A DNA stretch of 64,000 nt from positions 30,856,614 through 30,920,613 of the forward strand of contig OX411547.1 in assembly GCA_948146395.1 (NCBI GenBank), read 5' to 3'. Position numbers and translations under genes: made by a program. Origin of the DNA: Fragum whitleyi. Taxonomy: Eukaryota; Mollusca; Bivalvia; Cardiida; Cardiidae. The number at the start of each line of letters is the position of its first letter. Position 1 is the stretch's first letter. Positions 10,740 through 22,500 of the stretch are shown piece after piece. Under the pieces are notes generated by a model. It was given only the letters and a program-made list of their open reading frames with translations. It ran no database searches and had not been told where the DNA came from.

Positions 10740-13130
10740 CAATTTTTGCTTCATAATATTCAATTTTAAGATATGAAGAGAACATTCTCAATTTCATGGA
10801 GATATGAAACAAAAAAAGTTCCTAATCACACTCATACACGAATCCACTTTTCGTATTTATGCAGTGTGATTATGTTTTTAGTTTCACACTTCAATGAAAT
10901 CAACAAATAATCCCTTCATCACTTAAATGATAATAAAGACATTGAAATTATCTAAATTAATTTATTTGAATCCTTTTCTCCCGTTTAAGTTGTCTTAATC
11001 CTGGAAAATGGTCACGGAATTTTCTGTTTCTGTAATTAATCATTTGATATCTTTTCTGAACATTTGTTTCTCAAAATATTTTATTTCTAATTTGATTCGA
11101 GACTTAAAGTGTAAATAAAAACGAACTACTCTTCACAATTTAAAACTTGATAAAACCAACAAATTTTCATCGCGTCGCTGAGCACCAGTCTCTCAATTGA
11201 GAGGAGCCAGGAGAAATTTGATTCCCGAAAATGCCATTTGTCTAGCTTCATTCTCTTACTTATCAGTAACATTTGGTGCCAGTATTTGAGGATTTCACAG
11301 GAAGTAGAATCGAGAGGGAGTTATAAGAACTTGAACCTCGATTGATGATAATCATTTAAATTGAATAGGCATAAACAAACTATTTTTAAGGTAGAGAATA
11401 ATTCTACTAGTGATAAGACTAGACATTAAGTACAGTAGGATGACAATTCTAAATTAAGTTGGGCCACCAATATTCTTAATATAGATTGACTATGGTCAAT
11501 ATGTTCTGCAATTTCCTGAAAGGTCAGTAACTTGCAATGGGTATTTAAACATATTATTAAACAGTTTTATTATTATAATTATTTTTCAATATACTAAGTA
11601 CCACTTGAAGAACTATCTATTATATGGTATTAGGTTAAATGTTCCTCCCTGTTCATTGAAGGAATTATATTTCTCAAAATATGTCTATTTGACAGGCTAC
11701 TTGAAAGAGCTGACCAGTAATTGTTTATTTTATCAGCTTATCAGCAGGTCATCAGAGGTATCAATGGTCATTTCGGTATTGAAAAGCAGACGGAAATAGA
11801 ACATGTTCTATTCCGTATGTTTTGCAGATCTGTTAACAGAACGCTCATTATCTAGGGGTTTACACTGCATGTTTTGACATATATGAAAAAGCAGATATGA
11901 AAAAACATACAGTCTAAACCCCCTCTTAAGGATACTTCAACAAGCCTGGCTTAAGCTTTATCCACAGTGGTTAAATAGAAACCAGGCAGTGTAGGCTAAG
12001 ATCAGACTGCACAATTATGCAGGCTGATCTCAGACTTCACTGTCTGCCAATGCTTCGCATGCTGCAGATATAAGCAGCAAATAGCATGAGAAGTGTTAAA
12101 TCATCCTGGAAGTAGCTTGTTTCCTTAGAAATAATCAGCTATCATAAAGAATATTTTTGTCTGCCCAAATTAATCCATTGACAGAAGGTATCATCAAGTC
12201 AACAGCAATGTTATTCCATTGCTCAATAAAAATGGGTTCATTCACCCGCAGAATTAATTTCCTAGGAAAATAACTCAATGCCTAAATAATTGACATACTG
12301 TATCTGTAATTTAAGACCTTGCAGCCAGCAAAATGATGAGGGTGAGGGTGTAAGCAGGCTGTAATCATTACTGTTAATATTTTAGCTCGGCTGTTTTCAG
12401 AGAAAACTAGCAATATTGTGATCACCTTGGTATTGTTGGCTTTGTTGTTGGTGTTGGCTTGACAAACTTTAATCTTGGTAATATCTGTTATTATTGAAGA
12501 TATCCTCATGAAACTTGGCAGTTGTACTCACCATCACAGGAGCTTTCCGGACTATCTAGGGGGATAGCTCTGGAATAATTTTTGTAAGAGTTAGGCCCCT
12601 TTTTGGACTTAGATTTCTTGCATTATCCAGCACCTGCAGCGGAACATTACACCTGTCCGCGGTGCTCTTATTAACCTTTGTGGTGTTGAACCTGGAATAT
12701 TCCTGATTTGGCAGAAGATATAAGGACACTGAAGTTACGAGGTTTTACCAGAAAGCAGACATACAGTGAGATATGTATCTTTTCATGTACATTGTATCAG
12801 CATCTATTTGCATATCTCAATATCTAAAATGCTTCTTTGAAGTAAGAACAATTTTGTACTATTATTTTCTATAATAAATGACAGTTATGACAAAATATGT
12901 GTTTGAATATTTTTGCCCAAATTGGTGCATCATTTCCTCACATGTAACAACTCTGTCATTAGCAAAGTAAGCTGTACATAAAAAAATACTGTTGCATACA
13001 TCTTGCAACATCAAATAGGGATGGGGGAGCAATTCAGAGCTAGAAATGTAAAGAAATTACTATGCATGTTTATATCTAATTGAATTTTTTATGCACTGCT
13101 TATACAAAAAATTTAGGCATCATGTTTTAC
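10740..13130. other. AT-rich spacer with degraded MITE pieces
   Basis: No gene. 11857-11925 is a weak foldback (GGGTTTACACTGCATG..CAGTCTAAACCCC). 11978-12105 is a degraded CATGCTGAA-type MITE centre (GATCAGACTGCAC..GCAGGCTGATC). The rest is unique-looking. Confidence 0.35.
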
Positions 13131-14095
13131 TATTCTTTGTCTGTATGTCAGTCTGAATTTCTGTCTGGTTATCTGTCTGTCTGTCTAGAAAAACTAATAA
13201 CCAAAAAACCTGACATAGCCGAATTCTGTAAACTATAATTCAATATACAGTCAACTCCCGTTTTAACGACACCCAATACAACGACATTTTCACTTAACGA
13301 CACAAATTTGTCGGGAACGGATTTGCACAGTGCATTTTTCATTTGTTATAACGGAATTCTCGTTTTCCGACACCGACATTGATTTTCAGGGAACGAAAGT
13401 GCATATTCCCTATGTAAGCTTGTTCATTACAACGACAAAAAATTTGGTCATGATGGTTAATTACACAGAACTATATGCATGATAGATAAACACCTTAAAT
13501 TAGTTGGTTATTAACAAGTCTTTAACTTTGAAATGTGTGAAAATGTTTCACATGCAAACAATGTCAATGTTTAATTGACACCTTTAATACATTCATCCTT
13601 ACACTTTATATAGGTTAGGTCTACATTGTTTGTAAAGCTTTACTATATTTTTCTACACAGAAAGTATTAGTTTTAAGATCATCGTATTTAAATTTGATAC
13701 AAATGTATTAGTCAAATTAAGTACTAAATGATCGGTTCAATTAAGATATTCAAATTATCAATAATATAACTGAAGAAAATATATCCATTAGTATTTACTA
13801 TGAGCTATACATAGTATATTATATTATGAATGCTGCTTTTTGACAATCCTGCATTAATTGTCCAAGTGTTCATTCAATACATCGACATTTTCGTTACAAC
13901 GACATATTTTCTGGGAACAAATGTGGTCGTTGTAACGAGAGTTGACTGTACAATACTGTTAAATGGCATGGTGATAGCTAGTCTTATTGATGGGCATCTG
14001 CAGATACTAAGGTCAAGGTCATCTGGAAAGGCTGTTTCATGGGGGGGGGGTGTAGGGGATTTGTTTTTCTCTATCACATCTTGTTTTATGTCGGA
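13131..14095 (+). mobile_element. TCAAGGTCA-family Helitron-like fragment split by a pogo-like MITE
   Basis: Left part: (CTGT)n then AACCAAAAAACCTGACATAG. Right part: GGCATGGTGATAGCTAG, CATCTGCAGATACTAAGGTC, AAGGTCAAGGTCA. Both match the tandem unit of the element at 24061-24999. The 701-bp MITE sits between them. Confidence 0.5.
13248..13948 (+). mobile_element. pogo/Tigger-like MITE, TA target site
   Basis: The ends CAGTCAACTCCCGTTTTAAC and GTTGTAACGAGAGTTGACTG are inverted repeats, flanked by TA (13246-13247, 13949-13950). Internal ACAACGACA motifs repeat near both ends. The CAGTnnAnnC-like end and TA duplication fit the Tc1-pogo group. No transposase. Confidence 0.72.
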
Positions 14096-14559
14096 GTAAC
14101 AATTTACTATTTATTGTCAATCAGCCATATAGCTGTACTGTAAAATGTTAACAAGCAGCAGATTGCTAGTAGAATAATGATAAGAATGTCATGCACATGT
14201 GCATTGTTGTGTTGGGTTTATTGTAGAAGTGTATAAACATCGATGTAATATTTGGCAACAAACACTGCTGCTATTGTCTAAAACAATTGGTTCTGGTTTA
14301 TTGAGGAGGGAAGATTATGAACACATCGGGCCATGTTAAAATGGTACTTCTTTTCCTGAAAATTATAGCTGTAACTGCCCATGGAAAAATTAAAAAAACT
14401 GGCTTTTAGAAAAATCTAAAACTTTATCATGTTGTTTTTTGACAAAGTTGTGGGAAACCAGGTACAAACATTGAGTAGCATCAACAACAATACAATGCAA
14501 TACCAAAATATTACTCAAACCTCAGTATTCAAACCTAATCCATCTATATATAGTGCAAG

Positions 14560-14915
14560 GTGAAGATTGTGGTCAGACTGTGCTGCTGCACAGACTGGCC
14601 AGAATCTTTGCTTTGCGCAGATTTGAAATTGTTGAAAATGTCATGCACAGGCTCTAATGAAAGCTACAGTCATAGTGCAGTTGTAAGCATGTCAGTCTGT
14701 CAATGCAAATGTTCTTGGTTCAATCTCTTGCTGTGGAAATCATTATTTCTGATCAACCTGTCTCCTGTCACCAATCATACGTCTGTGACAAGGAAAGGAT
14801 GTAATGGTAGAAATGGAACATCAGGAATACCAGGAATTCATGATATTGTCCAACTCACTGCCATATGACAGAGAAAGTTTTTAAAGCACCATTAAACCTC
14901 ATTCAAACAAACAAA
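14560..14915 (+). mobile_element. MITE end plus tRNA-derived SINE
   Basis: 14560-14655 is the right half of the AGCCTGTG..GACATTTCC MITE family (hairpin CTGTGCTGCTGCACAG, then GAAATTGTTGAAAATGTCAT). About 14640-14915 is a plus-strand copy of the 30502 SINE family, with GTTCTTGGTTCAATCTC as the B-box region and a body containing AAGGAAAGGATGTAATGG. Confidence 0.5.
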
Positions 14916-14961
14916 TCCTTTGAAATGAGTGCCTGATTATTCAGCTATAACCTAAAAACAA

Positions 14962-15766
14962 AGAGCTCAAGTTGAGCTATTGTGATCACTCAACATCCTT
15001 AATGTCCGTACAACATCTTCATCCATCTGTCTGTCTTAGTAAAAAATCTTGTCAAACTAAATCACAGGACAAGCTGAAACCTAGCAGGGATGTTCCTCGA
15101 GTGAAACTCTACCAAAATCATAAAAAGAATTTGATTCAATCAAAAATTCTAGTTGCCATGGTAACCAAAAGGCAAAAAATTAAGACAACCTTTGAAAAAT
15201 ATCCTCCTTAGCCAATAGGATAATCAAGTTGAAACTTGGCGGGGATGTTACTTATATAAAGCTGTACCAAAGTTGTAAAGATAATATAATGCCATCTAAA
15301 ACTGTGGTTTCTATGGCAACAGAAGGGCCAAAAATTTTTCTCCTGCTAAACTGCTGGGTCAATCAAGATTAAACTTGCTAGGGGTGTTCTTTGGATGAAG
15401 CTCTATCAAAGTCATTAAAATAATTTAATAAAAAAACACAACTTTGCCTTTATCTATTTATGAGTCTGTGCGTGACATTTCCAACAATTTCAAAATTCCA
15501 CTAAACAAAGACTCTGGTCAGCCTGTGCACCTGCACAGTCTGACCAGAGTCTTTAATTTACAATTTTTAGATAAATGACGTCTCGATGTGTCTTTGTAAA
15601 GATAAATAATGTTCTCATTACAATGTGTTGCTTGCAGGCTTCCTTTTTGTTTGTGCCTCATGCTTGTTTCCAATTGTTGGAAATGTCAAGCATTGACTTG
15701 TATGTTTTTGTTGGTTTTTGACGCAGAAGTTCAGATGAGCAATTTAGGAGCATCACAGTCCTCTTG
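14962..15766 (+). mobile_element. Helitron-like element (AGCTCAAGTTGAGCT family) with nested MITE
   Basis: Starts AGCTCAAGTTGAGCTATTGT, then units with GTTGAAACTTGG..GGGGATGTT. It ends GAGCAATTTAGGAGCATCAC..CTCTTG|TTTG. A MITE of the AGTCTGTGCGTGACATTTCC family interrupts it at 15462-15700. Confidence 0.5.
15462..15700 (+). mobile_element. MITE, AGCCTGTGTGTGACATTTCC family
   Basis: Ends AGTCTGTGCGTGACATTTCC and TTGTTGGAAATGTCAAGCA. The interior hairpin is AAGACTCTGGTCAG..CTGACCAGAGTCTT. About 235 bp. Confidence 0.6.
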
Positions 15767-16447
15767 TTTGAAAAGGCGTTAACTCAAGTAAGTTTCTGTC
15801 GGGTTCAACTTGGTAACTTTTATTGTAACCAAATTTCTCAGCTAACTTCTGCCTCAATTATTGGCCTAATTATGCAGGCCTCAGTAGGAAATGTGTTGCA
15901 AGGCTCCTGTCTTTGAATTCCTAGTGGAACCGAAAAAGGATTAAGATATTTAACAAAGGTTAATGTATATGTATGTACTTCAAGAAGGAAGTATCTTAAA
16001 TCTTGGTGCTCGAATTTTTTTTTTTATAGAATCCCAAAGCTGTGAATTGTAGCCTTTTGAGAAATAAAACAACAAATTGAATTTTGTTAAAGATTAAATT
16101 GAATTACAAATCTGAGCTGTTGACTCGAGACAGGATTGTTATTGCTGTTATTTCTCCGATTAAGCCCATTATATTGCTGGTAGTTTTCACGCAGCAAAAT
16201 ATCTCCAAGACAACTAGATGCATTTTCTATGTCTTTCTAGGAAAAAGAAAAAAATAGTTCATATGTTACAAAACCATCTTGATTTTGAGCTTGACTATTT
16301 GTAGAATAGTGTGGCTATTCTAGTCACCCTGATGTCTGGGTTAGCATTGGTGTCAGCTTGATGCTTATAGTGTTTTAAGTTTTATGGGTAATTGTTGTAT
16401 CAATTCTTCTAATGCAATTGCTTAGCTTTGGATTCAGGCTCTGTTTT

Positions 16448-16819
16448 CAGGGGTCGACACTAACTCCTGAGATTTAGGAGTCAATTGGATTCCTAACACA
16501 TGAAATCAAGCTCAAAGTAAGGAGTCCAACTTTTCATAATGGAAGAACATGGTGGAAAAGAAGAAATTGCTTATTATAAGCAATTTCTTCTTTTCCACAA
16601 TGTTCTAACAAAGAAGAGTTTTTTTTTTCTCAAAACAATACAGGATGCAAGCAAACGTTTTCTTCAAATGTTTTCTTCAACAAGTTGTGTGCATTTAATT
16701 TTCAAAATATTTCCTTTCAACCCTTGGAGTCCAGCGGACTCCTTACTTGCAAATCAAAGGAGTCCAACTTGTAAACAAGGAGTCTCGGACTCCCGGACTC
16801 CCTTTAGTGTCAAACCCTG
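16448..16819 (+). mobile_element. MITE, CAGGGGTCGACACTAA family, with strong central hairpin
   Basis: Ends CAGGGGTCGACACTAACTCC and TTAGTGTCAAACCCTG. Sub-terminal GGAGTCC repeats occur on both sides. The centre (16552-16598) is a perfect 22-bp stem with a 3-nt loop, built on GAAGAAATTGCTTA. Confidence 0.7.
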
Positions 16820-17396
16820 GTTTTTAGAAGTTTTTGCAATAAAGTAGATAACCAAAATGAACCCTTCAGAACTTAAAAAAGAGGCCTTGAGACTTAGATA
16901 TAATTGACTTTATACTAAATATATTTTCAATTATGAACCTCTATTTAAGAAACCGCTACCAGTCCAGCTATTGCTCTGAAACTTTGCACATGCTTCTATG
17001 ACCCTTACCCCTATACAAAGATTCATTACTCTAAAATGTAATTAGTGGAACCCTTTTTGGACTTATAAATTATGTGTAAGTTTTTGTGTCTAAATTTTGA
17101 CTATCTGTAATAATTCTATTTGTACTAATGCTATTTCTTTGAAACTTTGCACATGCTGTTCTGTGACCATAATATCTGTCCCTAGATAAAGATTCATTAC
17201 TATGACATTTAATTTGGAGGAATTTTGTTTCAAAATAGATACTCTCTCACACAATAAATGTATTTGGTTCTTTCATCACTTTGATTTTCATTCAATTTTC
17301 CAAAGATCTTTTTTTAGCTAGACTAACTTTATTTTTGTCTGTCAAGAATAGACTTGCATTTTGTTGTCTGGAAATAGGACAATTAAGAGAGGTAGA
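16820..17396. other. AT-rich spacer, no gene
   Basis: Two similar segments (TTTGAAACTTTGCACATGCT near 16978 and 17137) suggest a diverged duplicate repeat. Nothing coding. Confidence 0.35.
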
Positions 17397-17684
17397 CTGA
17401 ACCCTTATCATGCGGTATATAATCTCAGCAAAAGGTCATGTACATAAAAGTGCTAAAAGCACTAGATGCCTTAATTGTATGGGTAAGTATTTATTTATAA
17501 AAGAATATTTTTTTAAACTTTAAGTCAGTAGTTTTTAGAAAATAGAATTTTAAACTTTTCTGGTTTTCACAAGGAAAATCAGGTGGTATAGACTAAGATC
17601 ATACTGCACATATATGCAGTTTGATCTTTGTCTATACCTCCTGCCAAAGCTGGAATATTCTGGGTTTAGCATGACAAGGGTTAA
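17397..17684 (+). mobile_element. piggyBac-like MITE, CCCTTGTCATGCTGAA family
   Basis: Ends ACCCTTATCATGCGG and GGTTTAGCATGACAAGGG|TTAA; left target TGAA, a one-base change from TTAA. Palindromic centre AGATCATACTGCACATATAT. Confidence 0.65.
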
Positions 17685-17941
17685 ATAAGAGCACTGCCTA
17701 CAGATGCAATTGCTCTGCTACAGGTGCTGGATGATGCAAAAAATAATAAGATAAAAAGGGGCATAACTTTTATAAAAATGCTTTCTGAGTTACTCCCATT
17801 GATAGTTTGGATAGCTCTTGTGATGGTGAATACACATGTCAAATTTCATGAAGATTTCTTCAACAACTGAGATATGACCAAGGTTTAAGTTTGTCATGCC
17901 AACAACAATGACACCAAGGTTACCTTAATATGTCATGTTTG

Positions 17942-18537
17942 TAGCTTCACTGGCCTAAGGCCACTGGGGCTATATTGTCTTGGCACTGTGTGTGTCATCT
18001 GTCTGTCTGTCCATCCGGTCAGAAACCTTTTCTTTAAAATCTTCTCCTCAGACACTGTTGGATGGATTTCAACCAAACTCCACAGGAATAATCCAAGGGT
18101 AACCCTCTTTCTTAGAGGAAACTTTGAAAAATATTTTCCAAGAACCTACTTGATGGATATCAACCTAAGATTTTACGTGAAGGATCCTTTAGAACCTTGT
18201 GTCTACAAAAAACTATTTTGATCAGATTTATAATATGTATTTTATGGGTGGAGGTCATTTCTCTATACTGTATATTATTAAGTGAAAATAATTTTCTCAA
18301 AACCTAACTAATGGATATTAACCAAATGTCACTGGAATGATCCTTTGGTGACCTTTAATTAGACTACAAAAAATCTATGTTGATTAGATGAAAAAATATG
18401 TCTTTAGTAGACTGAGTACGTCATTTCTCTGGCTGTTTTTAGTTGAAACTCTGAAAAACAATTTCTCAAAACCTAAAAGTAAGTTATCAAACAAATATCA
18501 GGCAGGTGGAGCAAATCAGCTGCTCAAGCAGCTCTAG
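17942..18537 (+). mobile_element. Helitron-like element, TAGCTCCACTGG family (short copy)
   Basis: Starts TAGCTTCACTGGCCTAAGGC..CACTGGGGCTA, then (CTGT)n, then diverged units. It ends GGTGGAGCAAATCAGCTGCT..GCTCTAG|TTT. The 3' CTAG|TTT is shared with the copies at 2929, 28129 and 39240. Confidence 0.55.
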
Positions 18538-19115
18538 TTTATCCAAAAACAGCTGAGTTAAAAAAAGTGCTGAAATGGCTATAACAGTTTACTAGTGAAA
18601 AGAAATCAAAAGTTCAGGAGATATTGACCAAATGGATGTTTATGCAGTCCCTTAGGCTCCCAAGCGTCTGAATGTTTCAACAAATTTATGTCTTCAGTAA
18701 AAATGAAGACAATATTTGATGTTGTAATGCTGATTAGATTTAATCCATTCCTTAAATTGATTTACAGACATTTTGTATGATCTGTTAACAACTTTATTTC
18801 TACAGAGAGAGGTGATTATGCATTTTTGTCTGAGAATTTCTGTAAAATTACCTATATTGATGTATTTTGTTAGACTAATAAGTATAACTTTTCCTATCAA
18901 TTAATAGACATGATTTAGTTCCATATTTCTCATCATCTATGATTTGAAAATGTGAAGCCTTTAAGAAAAAAATGCTTCAAACTTATCTATAAATATGCAT
19001 TTTTTAACACCAAATTTGTTCTAACAATTCAACTTGATTACTAAAAGTATTTAAAGGCTTTAAGCCATTGTCCAGATTAAAAGAATTTAATTGGCATGAC
19101 AGGTTGAAAGAAAAT
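18538..19115. other. AT-rich spacer, no gene
   Basis: No splice-supported frame and no recognised repeat. Confidence 0.3.
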
Positions 19116-19336
19116 GAGCATGTGTGTGAGATTTCCAACAATTTCAAATGAGCGCAAAGAAAAGACTCTGACCAGTCTGACCAGAGTCTTAACTATGTGT
19201 TTATTTAGATAGATAAGGTCTCAAAATACTTGTACACAATCAGGTAACTTTATATTTACAGTAGGTGGCTGTCTACACTACTCAATGCTCACCCCTCACA
19301 AACAATCCAAATTGTTGAAAATGTAACACGCAGGAT
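19116..19336 (+). mobile_element. MITE, AGCCTGTGTGTGACATTTCC family
   Basis: Ends GAGCATGTGTGTGAGATTTC and GTTGAAAATGTAACACGCAG. The hairpin AAGACTCTGACCAGTCTGAC is followed by its complement. Confidence 0.55.
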
Positions 19337-19435
19337 CAAATATAGTTAAATATAATAAACAATAGATAATTCTTTGACTCAGAAGTTTAAAGAATTCATT
19401 ATCAATTATAAGCCATGCACTCAACAGTTTTGTTT

Positions 19436-21405
19436 GTTTGTTTGAATCAGGTTTTACGTCCCTTTCAACAATCTTTCAGTTGTATCATAGTAGCTGGAGC
19501 ACCTAACTGTGGATTCCTGGTATTTCTCACACCAGTACTACCTTACATCCTTTCCTTATGGCCCTGTCACACCTCAACGTTTTAGCCAGCGTGTGCCTAA
19601 CGCGTTTCAGAAAACGACTAAGTCCGCAAAACGTTGGCATACACTGACCTACATTGTCTTTTTGTCAATTCACGACACGCTTGTAGCGTGTTCATAGTGA
19701 GTTTGAACATGTGAGTAACGCGTGAGAAATGTGTCCAGAACGTGTTGATAGCATATGTCAGTGTATACCAACGTTCTTGAGCGTGTGTCCAACGTTCTCG
19801 TAACGTCCTTAGAATGTGCTTAGCGTGTTTGTAACGCGCTTCTAGCGTGTTATAACGTGTTCCGAGCGTGTTTTGGATGTAAATATGAATTCTGCATGGA
19901 ATTACCACTTTAAATTCATTCTTTTAATATATAAACAGGCCACCGGCCACTATATATTCAAATTCAAAGTATGTTGGTTCATGTAAAAGAAAAATAGGAA
20001 AAGGCGAAAAGAAAAATACACTGGCACCTGTTACATATGAAAACATGCATAAAACAAACGTATAAGATTACAGGCTGATTAAAGCTTCTAGTACTTTTCA
20101 CTCGAAAAATATTGCGAAAGGGTAAGGAACTACTTGTCATAATGCACTCCTTTCTTCCTCCATAATTTTGCTCACCATGTAGGATGACTTTCTACAACCT
20201 CTCTTAATCTTGAAAAGCTAGTCCTATAGTAAAGGGGAAAAGGTGTACCAAATATCAAACTTGTAGTAAATATAATAGAATCAAATATTCTGAACAGAGC
20301 AGAATAGAGTAAACACGTCTTGTATTATGTCCACTAGGTACAACGATGTACTTGTCTTTTTAGTATATTGATAATGATCAAATGAGGCGAATGAATGTTT
20401 GTACTTTCGCAAATGTATTGTTATTCTAACCAGACACACTTGTTAAGCTATAAACGCAATGTTTAATACACATTTAGGCTACATTCTATATCTCAACAAT
20501 CTAAGGAATTAAGAAAATCCGTAAAGGATCTTTATGGAAGAAAACACAAACAGCTTATAACATAACTTTTATTTATATGACTTGAACGAAATCGTTCATC
20601 GTCAAATATAGAGAATGCTACTTATAATAGAGTTTTCAAGTCCTTCTTAGACTGGTCATGAGGAAACATGCAGATATGAACATGTCAAAAGGGTCATACA
20701 ACGTACATGCACAAATTTATTTATTTACGAGAAGCTGATGGTAGAAATTCAAGACAAACATGCAGCGGAACTTTTATATTTTCATTGAAAACTGAAACGC
20801 TATCATACGCCAGAAACACGCTGTGAACACGCTGGCAACGCGCTAGACACACGTTCAGTACGCTGAAGACACGCTATGCACACGTTCCCAGTAAGCTGGA
20901 GACACGCTACAAGCACATTAAACTTTTGGTGAACGTGTTTCTAGCGTGTCCGTAGCGTAAGTGAACAAGCTCTTAGCGTGTCTCTAGTGTGCTGAGCGTG
21001 TTCAGAACGTGTGCGGAGCGTGATCCAACACGTTCAGCACACGCTGAGAAATTTTAAGCATGCACAAAATTTTATGAGATACTCGGCGTATCGCAATGTG
21101 TGCCAATGTGTTACAGCGTGCCGATAGCGTGTGCGGAACGTGTCCATAGCGTACCCGACGTGTTCACAGTAAAAAATCCAACACGTTCCGCACACGCTGG
21201 CTAAAACGTTAAGGTGTGACAGCCCTATAACCCTCAGCTACCATCCCACATAGGTCTCTGAATATCAACTCATTGGAGGATTGAGACAAATAATTGGAAA
21301 GAATGGGTGCCAAAGTTGGAAATCAAGCTGGGGACCTTTTGAATGATATTCGGACCCGCTACCATTGTGCTCTGAGAGTCGCTGCACTCAAAAGTAAAAA
21401 AACTG
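19436..21405 (-). mobile_element. tRNA-derived SINE split by a 1.67-kb transposon
   Basis: The two parts, 19436-19558 and 21228-21405, together make a minus-strand SINE of the 30502 family: the left part ends CCTTACATCCTTTCCTTA, the right part resumes TAACCCTCAGCTACCATCCC. Intact copies read CCTTTCCTAGCCTCCAGCTG at that point. Confidence 0.65.
19559..21227. mobile_element. non-autonomous transposon with 38-bp inverted ends and CGTGT arrays
   Basis: The ends TGGCCCTGTCACACCTCAAC and (complement of the right end) TAGGGCTGTCACACCTTAAC continue as matching inverted repeats for about 38 bp. TA flanks both ends. Both sub-terminal parts (19580-19880 and 20820-21190) are packed with GCGTGTT/AACGTGT in mixed orientation, reminiscent of transposase-binding arrays. 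The 900-bp centre encodes nothing clear. Superfamily not assigned. Confidence 0.7.
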
Positions 21406-21641
21406 CAAATGTTTCAGTAATGGTACCCTTTTTGGCGGATGTTTCTAGTTGAAATATGTTGCAATGTCAAAGTACTTTTTTGAAGAGTATATATTTACAT
21501 GAATAGTGTCCTTCTTTGTCTTGTTTTATTTTCACCACAAAGCCACCAGATACGTCCACCTCCAGTGCTTTCAGCTCTTTGATTTTCATAATTATGCCTG
21601 TGAATGCAAAGTTGGGTACCATTTTTACATCAATTACAAAT

Positions 21642-21716
21642 TGATGGCTCAATACTAAACAGTTATAACTGCCTATATATTTATAGGTAGTTACAACTGT
21701 TTAGCACTGAACCATC
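21642..21716. repeat. foldback of the GGCTCAGTGCAAAACAGTTG family
   Basis: GATGGCTCAATACTAAACAG..CTGTTTAGCACTGAACCATC. Related copies at 23150, 41083 and 53776. Confidence 0.65.
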
Positions 21717-22133
21717 TAAAAACAATACATAGAATAATTTTTTTTTTGGATCCGCAGGACAGATTAGAGATAACTCTATCCTCTTGCATAGCTTTTAAAT
21801 TAGACTTAACTTTGAGGCTTGGCGTCTGCAACTAGAGAACTTTGGCTCAGTGGTTGGCAGTGTATGACTATTATTTTTTAGCAATGCATTTATCTTCAAG
21901 CAATATGTTTGTTAAGGCTACAATGATTGTCTGGAAAAGGGTAAAAAGTGCAGTGCAGACACCTTGTTTGTTGTTGTTTTCCACCTAATAGCTTATATAA
22001 CTTATTAGAAGTGAGCCTGGTAATTAGATAGACAGTAATTATGTACCTTGGGGAATGAAGAAATAATTTTACTTTGGATTAACTCTCCTCAGAAGCTTAA
22101 TCCACAGCTTAACAGTAATCTTGACCTTTTACT
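21717..22133. other. spacer, no gene
   Basis: Short AT-rich sequence without recognised features. Confidence 0.3.
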
Positions 22134-22362
22134 TTAACCCTTTCCTGTTTTAGAAAATTTTGGACCTGTCCAAATTCAAAGGTTTTGCAGACGAAAATTT
22201 AAAGTGGATTTAATTTGAAAAATAACCATTCAGTAGGGTAGATAATAGTGTGTAAAAAGAAGAAATTGCTTGTCAGAAGCAATTTCTTCTTTTTTCACAA
22301 TGTTTTCTCAATCATAAAATCACAGACACGTAAAAAGCAGGGATTAAACAGTAAAGGGTTAA
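22134..22362 (-). mobile_element. piggyBac-like MITE, inverted copy of 808-1036
   Basis: 229 bp, TTAA-flanked. The ends are CCCTTTCCTGTTTTAG and AAACAGTAAAGGG. Central hairpin at 22259-22289. Same length and content as the copy at 808-1036, in the opposite orientation. Confidence 0.75.
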
Positions 22363-22500
22363 CTAGGGTATTGGAATTTCCATGCCAGACATGTCCAAAA
22401 TGGGCTTTTTTACTTGTGGACAAGCATGAAAATACATTTTTCGAGTCTACTTGTCCCCGATCGGGGCAAAACTTGGAATGATACTAAAAAGATCAAAGAC
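22363..22500. repeat. fragment of the GTGTGGAATTCCCATGTC MITE
   Basis: TATTGGAATTTCCATGCCAG..ACTTGTGGACAAGCATG..CTTGTCCCCG matches the left end of the MITE at 46738, with the piggyBac-like MITE directly beside it. Confidence 0.5.

Noticed and set aside
14560..14868. 102-codon plus-strand frame with several cysteines, secreted-peptide-like
   Set aside because: It spans the junction of a MITE and a SINE; the cysteines come from repeat sequence and there is no signal peptide.
19618..19908. 96-codon minus-strand frame with repeated HTL/RYNTL peptides
   Set aside because: Created by the CGTGT motif array of the transposon at 19559-21227.
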